From assembly GCF_958298935.1 (NCBI RefSeq), contig NC_084931.1, forward strand, positions 17,263,334 through 17,327,333: a stretch of 64,000 bases of DNA, in the 5' to 3' direction. Source of the DNA: Phragmites australis (taxonomy: Eukaryota; Streptophyta; Magnoliopsida; Poales; Poaceae). Both the position numbers and the translations under genes were made by a program. Below the pieces are notes generated by a model that worked only from the letters and a program-made list of their open reading frames with translations, made no database searches and was not told where the DNA came from. Of the stretch, positions 35,120 through 47,521 are shown piece by piece (the first letter of the stretch is position 1; each line of letters opens with the position of its first letter).

Positions 35120-37206
35120 AGAGAAGTGGGAAGATCCCGCTATTTGATGGCCATGATTTTTCGTAATAGAAGGTGCGCATAGAGGCTTACCTTCTAGGCC
35201 AAGGAAGTGCAATACGAGAAATAGTTAATTCCAACTATGAGATCCATGATGCTCACATGACTTAGGTTCAAATCAAACAGTATGAGGCTAACAATAAGGC
35301 CAGAAATATTTTGTTCACAATCTTGATTCGGAATGAGTTTGACAGGGTTCAGCACCTCCGTACTGCTTGTGAGATTTGGACTACCCTTAGTGTCTTTCAT
35401 GAGGGTACCAACCAAATCAAGGCTAGGTGTTAGAGCACATACAACCAAGAATATGAAATATTTGTGCAAGGGTCTGGTGAATCCTGATGCTATATTTTCT
35501 AAATTTGATGGAATTATTAGCAACCTTAGATCCACTTGTGTTTTGCCCTATTCTGACCACGAGAGAGCGATCACACTTCTCTATTCTCTTGACCGTAACA
35601 TATAGGAAGTTAAGATCTCGAGCATTGAAGAGTCATCCAGTTATGACACACTGACTTGTATAAACTCTTCAATAAGCTCCAGTCTACTGAGATAGCCAAG
35701 GCGACTTAGATAGGTCTCGGAAACCCCTTGTCTCAGAACATGGCGATGGTTTCCGGACCTAGTGATGGCAATTAGGATGCAGCTAGCTTTTCTTATGCTA
35801 AAACTTCACCGAGTGAATTTGCTTTGTCTTCCTTGATCTCTATCATAGAGGAGCAGGTGGATGTGCTTGATAGTGAGGATCTTGCACTGATTGTGAAGAA
35901 GTTCACCTACTTCTACTACAACCATTGAGACCAAAGAAGAGGTGGTTCCAAGGCCTACTTCGAGTGTGGGAACACTACCCACTTCAAGGCGGACTTCCCC
36001 AAGCTTAATAAGAGGGAAGACCACAACCATGACCACAATAAGCACAAGAAGTTCAAGAAACCCTTCTTCAAGAATCATAACAAGATAGACAAGAAGGTGG
36101 CTAAGGTGGCATCTCGAGCTTTCGTGGTAGCGCTCATCGACATCGGCACTTCCTCATGTGAGGAGGAGAGCTCGGAGGAGGAGGAGCTGCCTGTGAAGAG
36201 CAAGAGAAGGAACAAGGACTTCACCGGCCTTTGCTTCATTACTTCATGGCAGATGACAACGAAGGTGATCTCGAACTTAATTCTTATGAGGTATCACCCT
36301 CCTACGATAAGCTTTCTATTCAGGGTGATACCTTGAATGATGTGCTTGTTAGTTAGGATAGATTGCTTAAGAAAGTGGCTCGTGAGGTTAAGGAACTCAA
36401 GTCTTGGCTAGAGTGTTCATCTTTTGAGCATGAGTTGCTTAAGTCTAGGGTAAATAATGACGAGTGTGATAGTTGCCTTGTGGTCATGAGTGTGCTTCCT
36501 AAGCTTCATAATTTGCATGCTCAAGTCACCAGTCGACTTGAGACTACCGAGAAGAAGCTCCTTGAGGAGGAGTCTAGACCTACTCTCTTAGGCGCTTGCA
36601 AGAATTGCCCTTTTGTTCTCAAAGGATGTTAATGTGAAAACTAAGTGCATAAAGGAGATAGAGTCTAGATTGGAGAGTGCTGAGAGTTTCAAGGATGTGC
36701 AGCCAAACTGCTCCATCTGCATCATCCTGAAGGACAAGCTTAGCTAGGTTATAGGGCAAGTTGAGAAGCTCATGGCCGAGAATGAGTGCCTCCTTTCTCT
36801 TGTGGAGAAGTGCTTAAAAGGCAAGGGCAAAATAGATTTGATCTTGGCCAAGACCAAGATGTGTGACGATAAGGTAGGTTCAACCTTGGGATTGGATTTT
36901 GATAGGGTGGCTTACAATGGGGTTTGTAAGACAGTTTTCACCTCACCTACTACTCTCAAAGCCGAGAAGTCCAAAATCAATGCCATACCACAACATATCA
37001 AGAAACTCGCTCCACAACCCACAATGAAGAAAGCCACACCACAACATAAGAGAGCTCCACAGCCTAAGATGAGAGCTCCTGTGAGAGAGTCTAGAGTGAC
37101 CGGTAGTGGAGTTCCTAAGAGACGCTACTATTGCACCTACTGCCAGAGAGAGCGTCACCTTTTTGGGTTTTTCTTTCGCCATAGGAGGGATGAGTGGCAT
37201 GAGTGA
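35120..37206 (+). pseudogene. SIRE-type copia gag remnant
   Basis: Starts near KIPLFDGHDFS and continues EAYLLGQGSAIREIV, QIKQYEANNKARNILFTI and RNEFDRVQHLRTACEIW, the gag core of this lineage. A worn zinc knuckle (FECGNTTHFKADFP) lies at about 35960; its first and last Cys are lost. A coiled region follows (36363..36632), then a basic tail with a second knuckle YCTYCQRERHLFGFFF whose final Cys is Phe. Multiple stops and frameshifts. Confidence 0.7.
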
Positions 37207-37499
37207 GAGTGGAGTACTCGGGACATGTACCCCCTCTCTTTTGTGTACATGAGTATTTTTCTTACTCACGAGTCTCAAGTGCTCATCAGCTTCCTCGTAG
37301 AGGTGGTGCCCAACGTGGATCTTACCATGATTCATATGGTTTTGGTTCACATGTAAGAAGCTTTGAGTTGCAGCGCTTTGGTGGATCACATTTTCCCTAT
37401 CATGGCACTAGCCCATAGTCCACTAATTTGCATGCACCTGCTTCTACTGCTTTAGGGTGGATGACCCAATACTAGATTCCCAAGAGGTTTTTGTCTAAC

Positions 37500-40400
37500 C
37501 CTAGAATTGAGTCATCCACTTATTATTCTTCTCACATGTAGGTAGCAGGCGGAGGCCTAGAGAACAAGTGGCTCATCAACTCCGGTTGTTCGTGCCATAT
37601 GATCTGAGATTCATCATGGTTCTCCAGCCTCACCCAATGAAGAGATATGAGTACATCACTTTCATGGATGATCGAAAAGGAAGGGTGAAAGATAAAGGTA
37701 TGGTAAAGGTGAATGAGAGTTTCAATCTCAAAGATATGACTTTGGTAGAGCATCTAAGATACAATTTGCTTTATGTGTCTCAATTGTTGGATGAGGACTT
37801 CGAAGTGCGTTTCAAACGTGATACTTCTCAAGTTCTTAATTCTTCAGGCGGTTTGACTTGTCAGATTTCTAGAGTTGGGAGAGTTTTTAGAGCTGATTTT
37901 TCTGAGCCTGTTGGTTCTTCTCGATGCTTAATTGCTCAACCCTCTTCTAAGCTTTGGATGTGTCATAAGAGACTAGGTAACATGATTTTTGATTTTGTTT
38001 TCTCATTTAAGTGCTCTATGCTTGATCCGAGGATTACCCAAGCTCAAGTTTAAGAAGAATTTTGTTTGTGCTCCTTGTTGGCATAGCAAGATGGTTGTTG
38101 CGTCTCACCCTCTAGTTAATCTGGTGATGACTAAACGACCATGGGAACTTCTCCATATGGACATTGTTGGTTCTTCTCGGGTTCGTTCGGTGGGTGAAAA
38201 ATTGTATGTACTTGTCATTGTTGATAATTTCTCTCGCTACTCTTGGGTCTTCTTTCTTGTGACCAAGGATGAAGTGTTCTCACATTTTCAGAGCTATGCT
38301 TTGAGATTGTTCGAGGAACTCCATGGTGCATTGAAAGCAATTCACAGTGATAATGGCACTGAGTTCAAGAACTATCTCTTTGATGCTTTCTATCTTCAAC
38401 ATGGCATTGAGCATTAATTTTCTACTCCACACGTTTCTCAGCAAAATGGCACGATTCAGATGAAGAATCGCACTTTGGTGGAGATAGCTAGGACGATGCT
38501 CGATGAGCATAGGACTCCTAGAAAGTTTTAGGTAGAGGCTATTAGCACAGCTTGCTCTATCTCCAATCAGATTTTCTTGCGCTCAATTTTGAATTTGCCT
38601 TCTTATGAGTTGCGCTTTGGGAGGAAGCCAAAGGTTTCACATTTGAGAGTTTTTGGATATCGATACTTCATCCTAAAGCGTGGCAATCTTGATAAGTTTG
38701 AGTCATGTTCTTTCGATGGAATTTTCTTGGAGAATTCTCTTCATAGTCATTCTTACAGGGTTTATAATCTTGACACTAACATCATCATGGAATCCTGTGA
38801 TGTGACTTTTGATGAATCAACCTCGTGTTCTAGTTCTGCTTTCGAGTGTGCATGTGACAAAGAGATTGGCAAAAGCATCTCCATAGATGGTGACCTTCCA
38901 GCTCTCGGTGATGATGAGGATGATCCACTACTTCCTTCCATCACACCTGCTCCCGAGCTGGCTCCTGCTTTTTCTACACCGGCAGAGGGTCTTGCAACAT
39001 CTACTTCCACTTTACCTGCTTTCGAGCCTACACTAGCAGCAATTAAGGGGGAGAGCATCTCATAACGCGAGGCTCCTCAACACATTCAGCGGAGATATCC
39101 CCCACAACTGATGATCGATAACCTTAGTGAGAGGGTAACGAGGTTCAAATCTACTTAATATGCTCATTTCACAGATTCTGCATTTGTTGTTTCTTTTGAG
39201 TCTCATGATGTTAGACACGCTCTTTCTGATTCAAATTGGGTTAATGTCATGCATGAAGAACTAAAAAACTTTGAGAGAAACCAAGTTTAGGTCCTTGTAT
39301 AGCCACCACGAAATTTTCACACCATATGCATAAAATGGGTTTTCAAAAACAAACATGAGGATGATTAATTTGTAATGAGAAACAAGGCTAGACTTGTGGC
39401 TCAAGGTTTCAAATAGAGGGGTTCAATTTTGGAGAGACCTTTGCTCTAGTAGCTAGATTAGAAGCCATTAGGATCCTCCTAGCATTTGCGGCATCTCAAT
39501 ATTTTAAGTTGTACTAAATGGATGTTAAGAGTGCTTTCCTAAATAGTTTCATAGAGGAAGAGGTCTATGTTAAGCAACCCCTAGGTTTTGAGCACCCTAA
39601 ATACCCAAATTGAGTATACAAGCTTCAGAAATCTTTGTATTGGCTTAAGCAGGTGCTTAGGCCTTGGTATGATAGGCTTAAGTCTTTCTTACTAGAGCAT
39701 GGGTATGTGATGAGGTCGGTGGATAAAACTTTATTTACCTTTAGGCATGGCAATAATTTTCTACTTGTTCAGATATACGTGGATGATATCATTTTTTTAG
39801 CTCTTCTCATGCACTTGTGGCCAAGTATGCATATACTATGAGCAGGGAATTTGAGATGTCAATGATGGGTGAGCTCAACTTCTTCCATGGGCTACAAATC
39901 AAATAATGCAAATAAGGTACATTAGTCTACCGGACGAAGTACATCAAGGATCTGCTGAAGAAGTTCGACATGAGCGACACAAAGCCGCTGGTGACACCGA
40001 TGGATACCTCGACCATGCTTGATTCGAATAAAGATAGCGAGGAGGTAGACCAGCACGAGTACAGAAGCATGATTGGCTCCCTCCTGTACCTGACGACAAC
40101 AAGACCGAACATCCAATTCGTCGTCTGCTTGTGTGTCCGCTTCCAAGCATCACCAAGACATCTCACCGCCAAGCGGTGAAGCGCATATTGAGGTATCTCA
40201 AACATACCCTTAACTATGGTCTTTGGTTTTCTGCATCATCTTCTCTCTCGCTATGTGATTTTTTGGATGCTGATTTTGCTGATTGCAGAAATGACAGGAA
40301 GAGTACCTTGGTACTTATCATTTCTTGGGTACCTCTCTTATTTGTTCGTCTTATCGCAAAAAATCTAGTGTTGCGCAGTCAACTACTGAAGGTAAATATG

Positions 40401-40726
40401 TTGTTACCACTAGTAGTTATTCTCAAATTTTGTGGATGGTTGCTATCTTAAGGGATTTTAGGTTAGATTTCAAGAGTGTGCCACTTCTGTATGACAACAC
40501 TAGTACCATAAGCTTAGCCAATAACTCAATCCAACACTCTAGAACCAAGCATATATATGTGAGATTTCACTTCTTGTGAGACCACAATGAGAAGGGATAC
40601 ATTGACTTGAGATGTATTGATACCCAACACCAGCTTGCTGACATATTCATCAAGCCTCTAAATACAACAAGATTTGCCTATTTGAGGGGAGAGCTTGGAG
40701 TGTGGCATCCCTATGGCATTGTGTGA
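37500..40726 (+). pseudogene. SIRE-type copia pol remnant
   Basis: Order PR-IN-RT-RH, as in Ty1/copia. Protease: WLINSGCSCHM (37569), active Asp changed to Asn. Integrase: zinc region CHKRLGNM...CAPCWHSKMV; then LLHMDIVG, AIHSDNGTEF and QQNGTIQMKNRT, where the third catalytic Glu is Gln. RT: ARLVAQGF, GETFALVARLEAIRILL and the intact YVDDIIF (39776). RNase H: DADFADCRNDRKST, then SRTKHIYVRFHFL and HQLADIFIKPL, ending near 40726. Frame changes at about 37990 and 40140 and many TAG/TAA stops. A Ser/Pro-rich linker (38880-39060) sits between IN and RT. Confidence 0.8.
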
Positions 40727-42035
40727 GGAGAAATTACAGTTATACATACTCTATCTTACTTTTGTTGTATTTTCATTGCATTTTATCTTATAAAATAATC
40801 ATAGTAGTTGAGCTTTGACTTGTATGTCTTTGGAGTTTTCTATTGCTAGACTTGAATTTGGACTAAGTTGTGTAGTTGTGTGGAGCAAGATTTTAATGTT
40901 TGGCTCCTCTTGATGCTTTGACACAAAATATTTCAAGCAAGCTGGCTTTCCTAAAGATGAAATTTGGTAATTTTATGAATCATGTAGATTATGAAATGCT
41001 CAATTATTGATCACCATATTCGTAATTTCTTTGGCTTAGTCAATCCTTGTCTTAAAGCTAGTTTGATGAATATCTTGCTCTAGGCCTTTTGGTCAAGATA
41101 GCGGATTGTGGAACATTGCACTATATTTTCTGTCTTTGTCAAATGTTTAGCTCATGATGTAACCTTGGGGAGAACATGTGTTCCTTATATCGCAAAGGCA
41201 CTACTTGATTGATCATGTGAAAACTTAATACTTTGTGCAAATTTGAATAATGTTGAGAAATCAAGTTCTTGTGCTAAAATCTGATCCAATACGGTTATCT
41301 TGATGTTTCATGTGGTTTGCAAAAGAAGTGAACCATTGTTGATAAAATCAACTTGAGGATAAAATGAATTACAAAGAAATGTGCCTAATTGTTCAATCAT
41401 TTTAATCATTTGATCTAATAAAATCTTGATTTCATATATTAGCGTTTGCAAAGCCTACTATCAGAAATGCTTATTTTTCCTTGTTTGAGATTGAAGTTAA
41501 CTAGCTCTTAATACTTGTATTGCCTCAGCACAAGTGGATGCTTATATGGTGGTCACTTTTAATATGATTCAGCTATGTGAACTTAAATGCGTCAATAATT
41601 CTTCAGTTTAGCTTATATAGCTTCATGTTCTTGTGACATTGTATGTTTTTTAGCCTGTGTGCACTTGTGAGCTCCACACTCTACTTTTCATAGCCCTTTA
41701 ATGTTTCTAGCATTTGCAAATGTTTTATGGTATACTTGTGAAATCTCATTAGGATTGCATGTTCATGTATTGCATGATGCTTTTGTTCTTGATGTTTGCA
41801 TTGCAAATGGGGAGAAATATACACTACTTCACAAGAAGGATTTTGCATGATGAAAGTGGGAGAAAATTTTAATGAAAAATGTGCATCCATCAAGCGAGAG
41901 CATTTGTGCCTTTATTGGGCTTTTGAGGTTTTTGTCTTGACTATGCCTCTTTTAGTGCTTTTGCAATCTTTCTTATACCAAGTGACATGGTTTGCTCTTT
42001 CTTGAGTCATGAAGGCGTCTCAGTTGTCTGATGGA
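40727..42035 (+). other. Region between pol and 3' LTR
   Basis: About 1.3 kb of non-coding, T-rich DNA, as usual in SIRE-type elements where an env-like frame can occur; no such frame is visible. Purine-rich tracts AAATGGGGAGAAA (41805) and AAAGTGGGAGAAAAT (41853) are polypurine-tract candidates. Confidence 0.45.
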
Positions 42036-42855
42036 TGGAGGAGAAAATAAACCAAAATACCATCGGTGGTAAGTGTGAGTGTATTACAAGATAAGGGTAT
42101 TTTAGGAATAAGCTAGGAAACTTAGTGGTCAATAAACCTAGGCTACAAATAGAGGGAGAAGGCTAGTTGAGCCCTAGGAACCAGCCACTTGAGCTCATTA
42201 GTCATTCATATGAGAGCTTTGTGTTAGGGTTTTAGAGGAGATGAATAGGATTGCTTAACCTATGTATTATGTGGGAGATTTGTAAGAAAAAAAACTTTAT
42301 AATCCGTTAAAAATAGGGGTGACCTCTGTAAGCAATAAAATTTATGTTTACTCTTGTGTTTGTATTCACCTCCTTCTAATTTTCCTCTATTGGTTCCCTT
42401 TCAAGTTTGCAATTTTTTTCTCTTTTTTGTTGTGTTTTCGTTTTTGTTGTTGAGCTAAAAAAATTTCACCTTGAAAAGTTGTTCTTCTTGTTGCTAGAGA
42501 CATAAAATTCACATACATATGTATACAAGTAGGTATTGAATTCTTTTGCCTTTAGATCATCAACTTAGAAAATTTCTTCTACTATCTTTTCTTTGCTTCA
42601 AAGGTTTTTTTTTCTCAAGTTGCTATCTTTTATGACAATGACCCGTGAGATGAGTTTCAATATAACATAGGATTCATATACATCCACAAGAGTTATGTGT
42701 TTTTTTTGGATATTTCCTTAGCAACTTGATTCTCTCTGGTTTTACTTCTGCTATTGGTTTTTAAGTACGTTGGATGATAAAAGGAGAAGATCATCCATTT
42801 TGAAAGAAATTGGTAATACAACTATTCACCCTTTGTAGTTGTCATTCTCGATTCT
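42036..42855 (+). mobile_element. 3' LTR, SIRE-type copia element
   Basis: Matches 34254..35045 of the 5' LTR. It lacks the upstream CCGG near-palindrome array. Small differences are frequent, so the insertion is old. No 5-bp target duplication could be matched because both outer ends are unclear. Confidence 0.6.
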
Positions 42856-44276
42856 GTGAGAACAAGCATCCGATGATGGCATAAAAGGTCAGGTAAGCTC
42901 CCTGGGCTCGATGGCTGGTCGTTTCATAGAAAAACATCCAAGTCTAGCTAGCCGAAGGATGATCTAGGCACTAGATTTTCAAATGCCAACATGAGCGCAC
43001 CCATAGTGAGAGCGGGTACAGTAACTTGTAGCCAAACATAGGGCCGGCCCTAAGGGGGTCGAGCGGGGCAGCCGCCCGGGCTCCAAATCGAGGGGCCCCT
43101 CCTCATATACATGTGTATAGTACGCATGCCTAATAGTCCGTACGATAATAGATAGAACTAAGTCTAAAGTAGCAGCTAGGCCTAGCAGTCTGCACGGTAG
43201 GACGCAAGTGGTCTGGTTCCTCTGGTCCATAAAAAATCAAGTGACCTGCTTGCCTAGCCTATTTGTTCGTTTGCCTGTTTCGTGTTTTCTTCTGTCCAGA
43301 CAGTCCAGTTTACTACATTTTATCGGACCACAACTCTAAGGCGTCCTGCATGCCAGCAGCTTCAATTAAGAACATGTGTCAGCCATTGCCATATGAGTTT
43401 TCATCACTAGTTTTTCTCCTCTATAGTTTCTACTCCACCTTAAATGGATCCGACCCTTACTGAGATCGCACGTTTGAAATAAGAAAAGGTCCCCGCTTGC
43501 TCTGGCGATCAATGGGTCCAGTATTTGTACTATGGTGCTGGCACCTACGAGCAGATAGCTCCAAAGCTACTATGGCTGCATGCTACCTGCTGCATGTACC
43601 GATGAGTAACTAAAGCTATACGCAGCAAGTTATATATATGCACGTGAGTATCTCTATCTACCTAGCATGCATTAACCCAAGTATACGTACATGTACTCCG
43701 ATCGCTTACAATTTTGTTCTTCCGAGTATTTACGATAATTTTGTTATAGTTTACCGTAACGGACGCATTTCAGGTTGCTCAAGCTTATCGTAAATGCTCA
43801 TGGACTCTACTCAGAATATTATCTTTGTAATTGATATATAAATATTTCAATATTTACGTTCAATGGACCTCGTTTTTAGTTTCACCTCGGATCACTGAAA
43901 TCTCAGGGTTGACCCTAGGCAAACACTATGCTAGTTTTACTGTTCAAAGGTATTGTATCATTAACTCTCACCAATCTATTTAAGATCCAACTGCTCACGA
44001 CAGAGTAAAATCATCATGTGAAGTCAGGAGATATTATCTGAGCGCACCACACCCACTCACCACGTATGAAACAAAAGAGGTAAAAGAAGCACGAGACTAG
44101 AATTTCACAAGTTTTCCAAACCTGGTGATTTCACATGATATTTCTAGGATTTGTATTCCTAGCGGGCACGATTTTTTATGGACGAAATCTATATGGCATG
44201 ATTTCGAGCTGGATTTGATATAAAAACTAGCCCGACATGAGCAAAAAAAACTAGGCAAAGTTGAGCCACCAACGAG

Positions 44277-44278
<2 letters not shown>
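42856..44278. other. Intergenic, no gene seen
   Basis: No coding region supported. A GGGCCGGCCCTAAGGGG segment near 43041 looks like a worn repeat common in grasses but has no partner end here. Confidence 0.45.

Positions 44279-44315
<37 letters not shown>
44279..44315. repeat. (TA)n microsatellite, left of element E1
   Basis: Uninterrupted AT run of 37 bases. Confidence 0.95.
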
Positions 44316-44318
<3 letters not shown>

Positions 44319-45659
44319 CGCTGCTATTCTTAGCGCTGCGCGTTGAATAGCTATTTAGCGCCCCAGGATACCCCGCGCCCCGATCGTAGATTCGCTCGGG
44401 AAATCCGCTCGAAGCCGTAAAACTTTCGACCGCAGCCGTATATTTTGCTTCCGTAACCGTATGAAGAGCATATTTGGTCCGTTTCGATCAGGAAAACATT
44501 TTTTAGCCGTAAAACTTTCGATCGCAGCCGTAAATTTGCTTCTGCAACCGTATGAAGATGTCCTTTGGTCAGGGAACCGTATAACCATAAAATAATTTTT
44601 GTTGAGAACGAGTTGATTTCCAGATTTTTAATCGTACACAAAACAATCAGGGAACCGTATAACTTAGATTGACCAGTAGTAAAATATACATTAATGAACC
44701 ATATATGAATCATACAGAGAGCCGTAAATCATATTGTTATGAAGCGTAAAATTTAATTTTATAGTAACGAGTGATCTTTCGTACACATAAACATATTCAA
44801 AGTATCCATGTAACCATAAATCAATTATGATTAAATCATTCGTGCTTTTATTTTTCGGAGTCATAGCCATTTAAAAGGGCTCCATTCAATTTAGATTGTG
44901 ACCGTAACTATAATTAATTTAATACGGTACCCTGCTGTTGTTATTTACGGAGGGCGTTATGAGGGGGAAATAAAATGGGCGCCATTCACGGGATGACGGT
45001 TGGGCCAATGGGGGGAGGTTACATGAAAATAGAAAGGCCTCAGGAAAATCATATTGGCCAGTAGATTTCCAGATTTTTTGTAAATTGTCCTGTCGTGAAT
45101 AAATAACGTATATACGGTTAAAACAAATGAGTAAATACGAATGGGTAAGGTTATGTGCCGCAAGGGGGACCGTGAAAGAATAAAATATATATGGTTATAT
45201 TATCTAGTTCAGTACGGTTATGTGCGGGTTCGGCGTCAACATGACTGTCAAAGGTATGTTAGACGTATACGACCATATATAATATAAAATTACGGTTGGG
45301 AATCGATATAGTTAATTGCCACGTCGAATCGTTAAATAAGAAAGAAATATATGGTTGAAATATGAATGAAACACGGTTGCGTTTGTTTTGATCTGGTTGC
45401 TATATGGTTACGGTTATAAAGATTAAATAATTACGGTAAGGATATAATACATAAACGGTCGTAATAACATAAAATTTTATGGTCGTAATAATTGCTGGAT
45501 TACGATTGCGGGTTGGTTGGCGGGGTTTCGTGAGTTTGGTCTGGGTCGGGGGGGGGGGGTGGGGGCGGGGCGCGGGGTGGTTCGGGGCTGGTCTGGGTTG
45601 GGGGGGGCGGTGCGACCGGTGCGTTGAATAGTTATTTTTAGCGCAGGGAGTAGAATAGA

Positions 45660-45661
<2 letters not shown>
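44316..45661. mobile_element. (TA)n-bounded element E1, CCGTAA repeat type
   Basis: Lies exactly between two TA microsatellites. GCGTTGAATAGYTATTT followed by AGCGC occurs near both ends in the same orientation (44340, 45621). The left half (44418-44910) has many CCGTAA/CCGTAT motifs; the right half (44945-45490) has the complement TTACGG/TACGGTT. G-rich runs lie at 45547-45609. No protein. It resembles in architecture the microsatellite-flanked Micron elements of rice, but no sequence identity is claimed. Confidence 0.5.
45547..45609 (+). other. G-run cluster (G-quadruplex-prone)
   Basis: Several runs of 4-13 G on the plus strand within 60 bases, next to the right end of E1. Confidence 0.6.

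Positions 45662-45715
<54 letters not shown>
45662..45715. repeat. (TA)n microsatellite between E1 and E2
   Basis: Uninterrupted TA run of about 54 bases. Confidence 0.95.
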
Positions 45716-45717
<2 letters not shown>

Positions 45718-46359
45718 ATTATGTGCCTAGGTGCACGGTAGTTTACTGTTGTGTCACTCGCAGCTGCGATCTAAAAAATAGTATAGTTGCGACTCACAAG
45801 AAAGGTTAGTTAAATATATATGGTCGTAACTGGGTACCTTATGTAGTCGTAATTATTTTTTTTTTTGTCATATGATCGTAACTGGGTCACCTCTGCGCAC
45901 ATCTCCAGTTACGATTCAAAAAGCAGTATTGTTGCTATCGTAACTGACTTTTTTGTCATGTGATCGTAACTCAACTATCTGTGCTGTCGTAGCTGACTAT
46001 TTTCTTAGTCATAAATGTGATCGCAACTGAGTCACCTCTGCGCACACCCCAGTTATGATCTAAAAAGCAGTATAGTTTATCGTAACTGATTTTTTTATCA
46101 TGTGATCGTAACTCAACTATATGTGCTGTCGTAACTAACTATTTTCTTAGTCGTAACTGGGGGTGACGCAGCAGTAAACTAAATTGCTTCTCGTAATTAT
46201 ACACTTTTTTATCATATGATCGTAACTCATCTATATGTGTCATCGTAACTGATTAGTTTCTTAGTCATAACTGGGGTGGTGCGAAGGTGGCTGCAGCAAC
46301 TGCTGAGGGTGGCGCAACGTAGTTCACTGTTGCGTCTAAACGCAGAATAGACTCACCGT
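45716..46359. mobile_element. (TA)n-bounded element E2, TCGTAACT repeat type
   Basis: GTAGTTYACTGTTGYGTC occurs near both ends in direct orientation (about 45738 and 46319). The inside is built of three long degenerate repeats starting near 45950, 46092 and 46205, each with GATCGTAACTCA and TTTCTTAGTC, plus many TCGTAACT copies. No protein-coding content. Confidence 0.5.
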
Positions 46360-46382
46360 GTGCGTGTGTGTATATATATATA
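46360..46382. repeat. (GT)n(TA)n microsatellite between E2 and E3
   Basis: GTGTGCGTGTGTG passes into a TA run. Confidence 0.9.
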
Positions 46383-46721
46383 GGAAAACTAGTCCATATT
46401 CCTGAGAGTACATACTACATAAATGAATTGGATATACTCATTTATCACTATGAGTATACTTATATACTCATTCTAAGATACTTCAACATGAACTACATGA
46501 AAAAATTGCAAAGAAGCCTGTCATTTTTAATAGATTTTGATAATACATTTATATTTATATATAAAATATAATATATTCAAAAATATCTGTATACCATCTT
46601 AAAAAAGTGTACATACCACTTTGATGATCTTATATACTCATATGTTCCATGCACATACCATTTATCACATAAGATATGTATGTAGGAGTACATATTCCCG
46701 AGAGTAACAAATATGCTTCAT
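46383..46721. mobile_element. (TA)n-bounded element E3
   Basis: CATATTCCYGAGAGTA lies near both ends in direct orientation (46394 and 46691). The interior is AT-rich with repeated GTACATA and TATACTCAT motifs. Non-coding. Confidence 0.45.
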
Positions 46722-46734
46722 ATAATATATATAC

Positions 46735-46765
<31 letters not shown>

Positions 46766-46766
46766 C
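46722..46766. repeat. (TA)n microsatellite between E3 and E4
   Basis: TA run with two C/G interruptions. Confidence 0.9.
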
Positions 46767-46949
46767 AGCGAGGTTATTCTGCGTACATCCCCCAATTACA
46801 ACCCGAAACACTGTGAGTTACAACTTGTTAGAGCATCTCCATCTGAGCCCTCATCTTATCCCTCATCCTATTTTTTAAGAAAAAAACGCTCGAATGGCTC
46901 TCCAACCGATCCCTCATCAGCCTCCTCATCTTTCAAGGATCCCTATTTC

Positions 46950-47521
46950 ACCTCCGTCGACCCTCAGATTTAGGAACCGCTGGTGACTCCCTATCCATCA
47001 ACCGCCTCTCCTTCCCGCCGCTCCTTCCCGCCACGGATATTTCTGGCGACGACGCGAGATACGCTTGCCCCGCGCCGTCGGCTCCCTTGGCCACCCGCGC
47101 CGCCGGCCCCTCCGCCCTCATCTCCGCCCCTCCCAAGCCGCCCCAGCAGAAGCAGAAGCAGCAGGAGGAAGAGAAGAAGCAGGAGGAGGCGGCGCCGTTC
47201 GTGTTTCCGAAGCCCGTGCAGGTGGGCGAGGTCACACTCGAGCAACTCAACCCCAGCAGAAGCAGCAGGAGGAAGAGAAGGAGCCCGTACGTGTTTCTAG
47301 AGCCCGTGCAGGGATGGTACTCGAGCTTGCAGATCTGGTGGCCATGGGCTTCTCCAATGGCTGAATCTTACTTCGACGGCACATCTTTTTTGACGCTGTG
47401 CTCGATTTAGTTGGCCGGACCGCTGGAGGTTTCTTCCTCGTCAATCCCCTCAATCCTCTTCTGCACCAATCAACAATTTGGGCTTCCACGAGCTCTTGTT
47501 TCGCCGATCTGGTGCAGCAAG
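46950..47521 (+). other. GC-rich gene-like block in the PIF element
   Basis: This block is much GC-richer than the rest of the element. One plus frame runs open from about 46985 through an Ala/Pro-rich part to KPPQQKQKQQEEEKKQ and PFVFPKPVQVGEVTLEQL. A piece coding for a Gln/Glu/Lys-rich stretch is duplicated (47150-47190, 47255-47283). CAAG|GTGAGAG at 47521 is a plausible donor for an intron ending at TGCAG 48711, which would make this the 5' leader exon of ORF1. A captured host exon is an alternative. No function is assigned. Confidence 0.35.

Noticed and set aside
43035..43110. GGGCCGGCCC-type segment as a transposon end
   Set aside because: Looks like a scattered grass repeat, but no inverted partner or target duplication was found here.
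44279..46766. Treating the TA tracts and their contents as one large Helitron
   Set aside because: No TC start, no CTRR end with a hairpin, and no helicase; TA tracts lie at each internal boundary as well.
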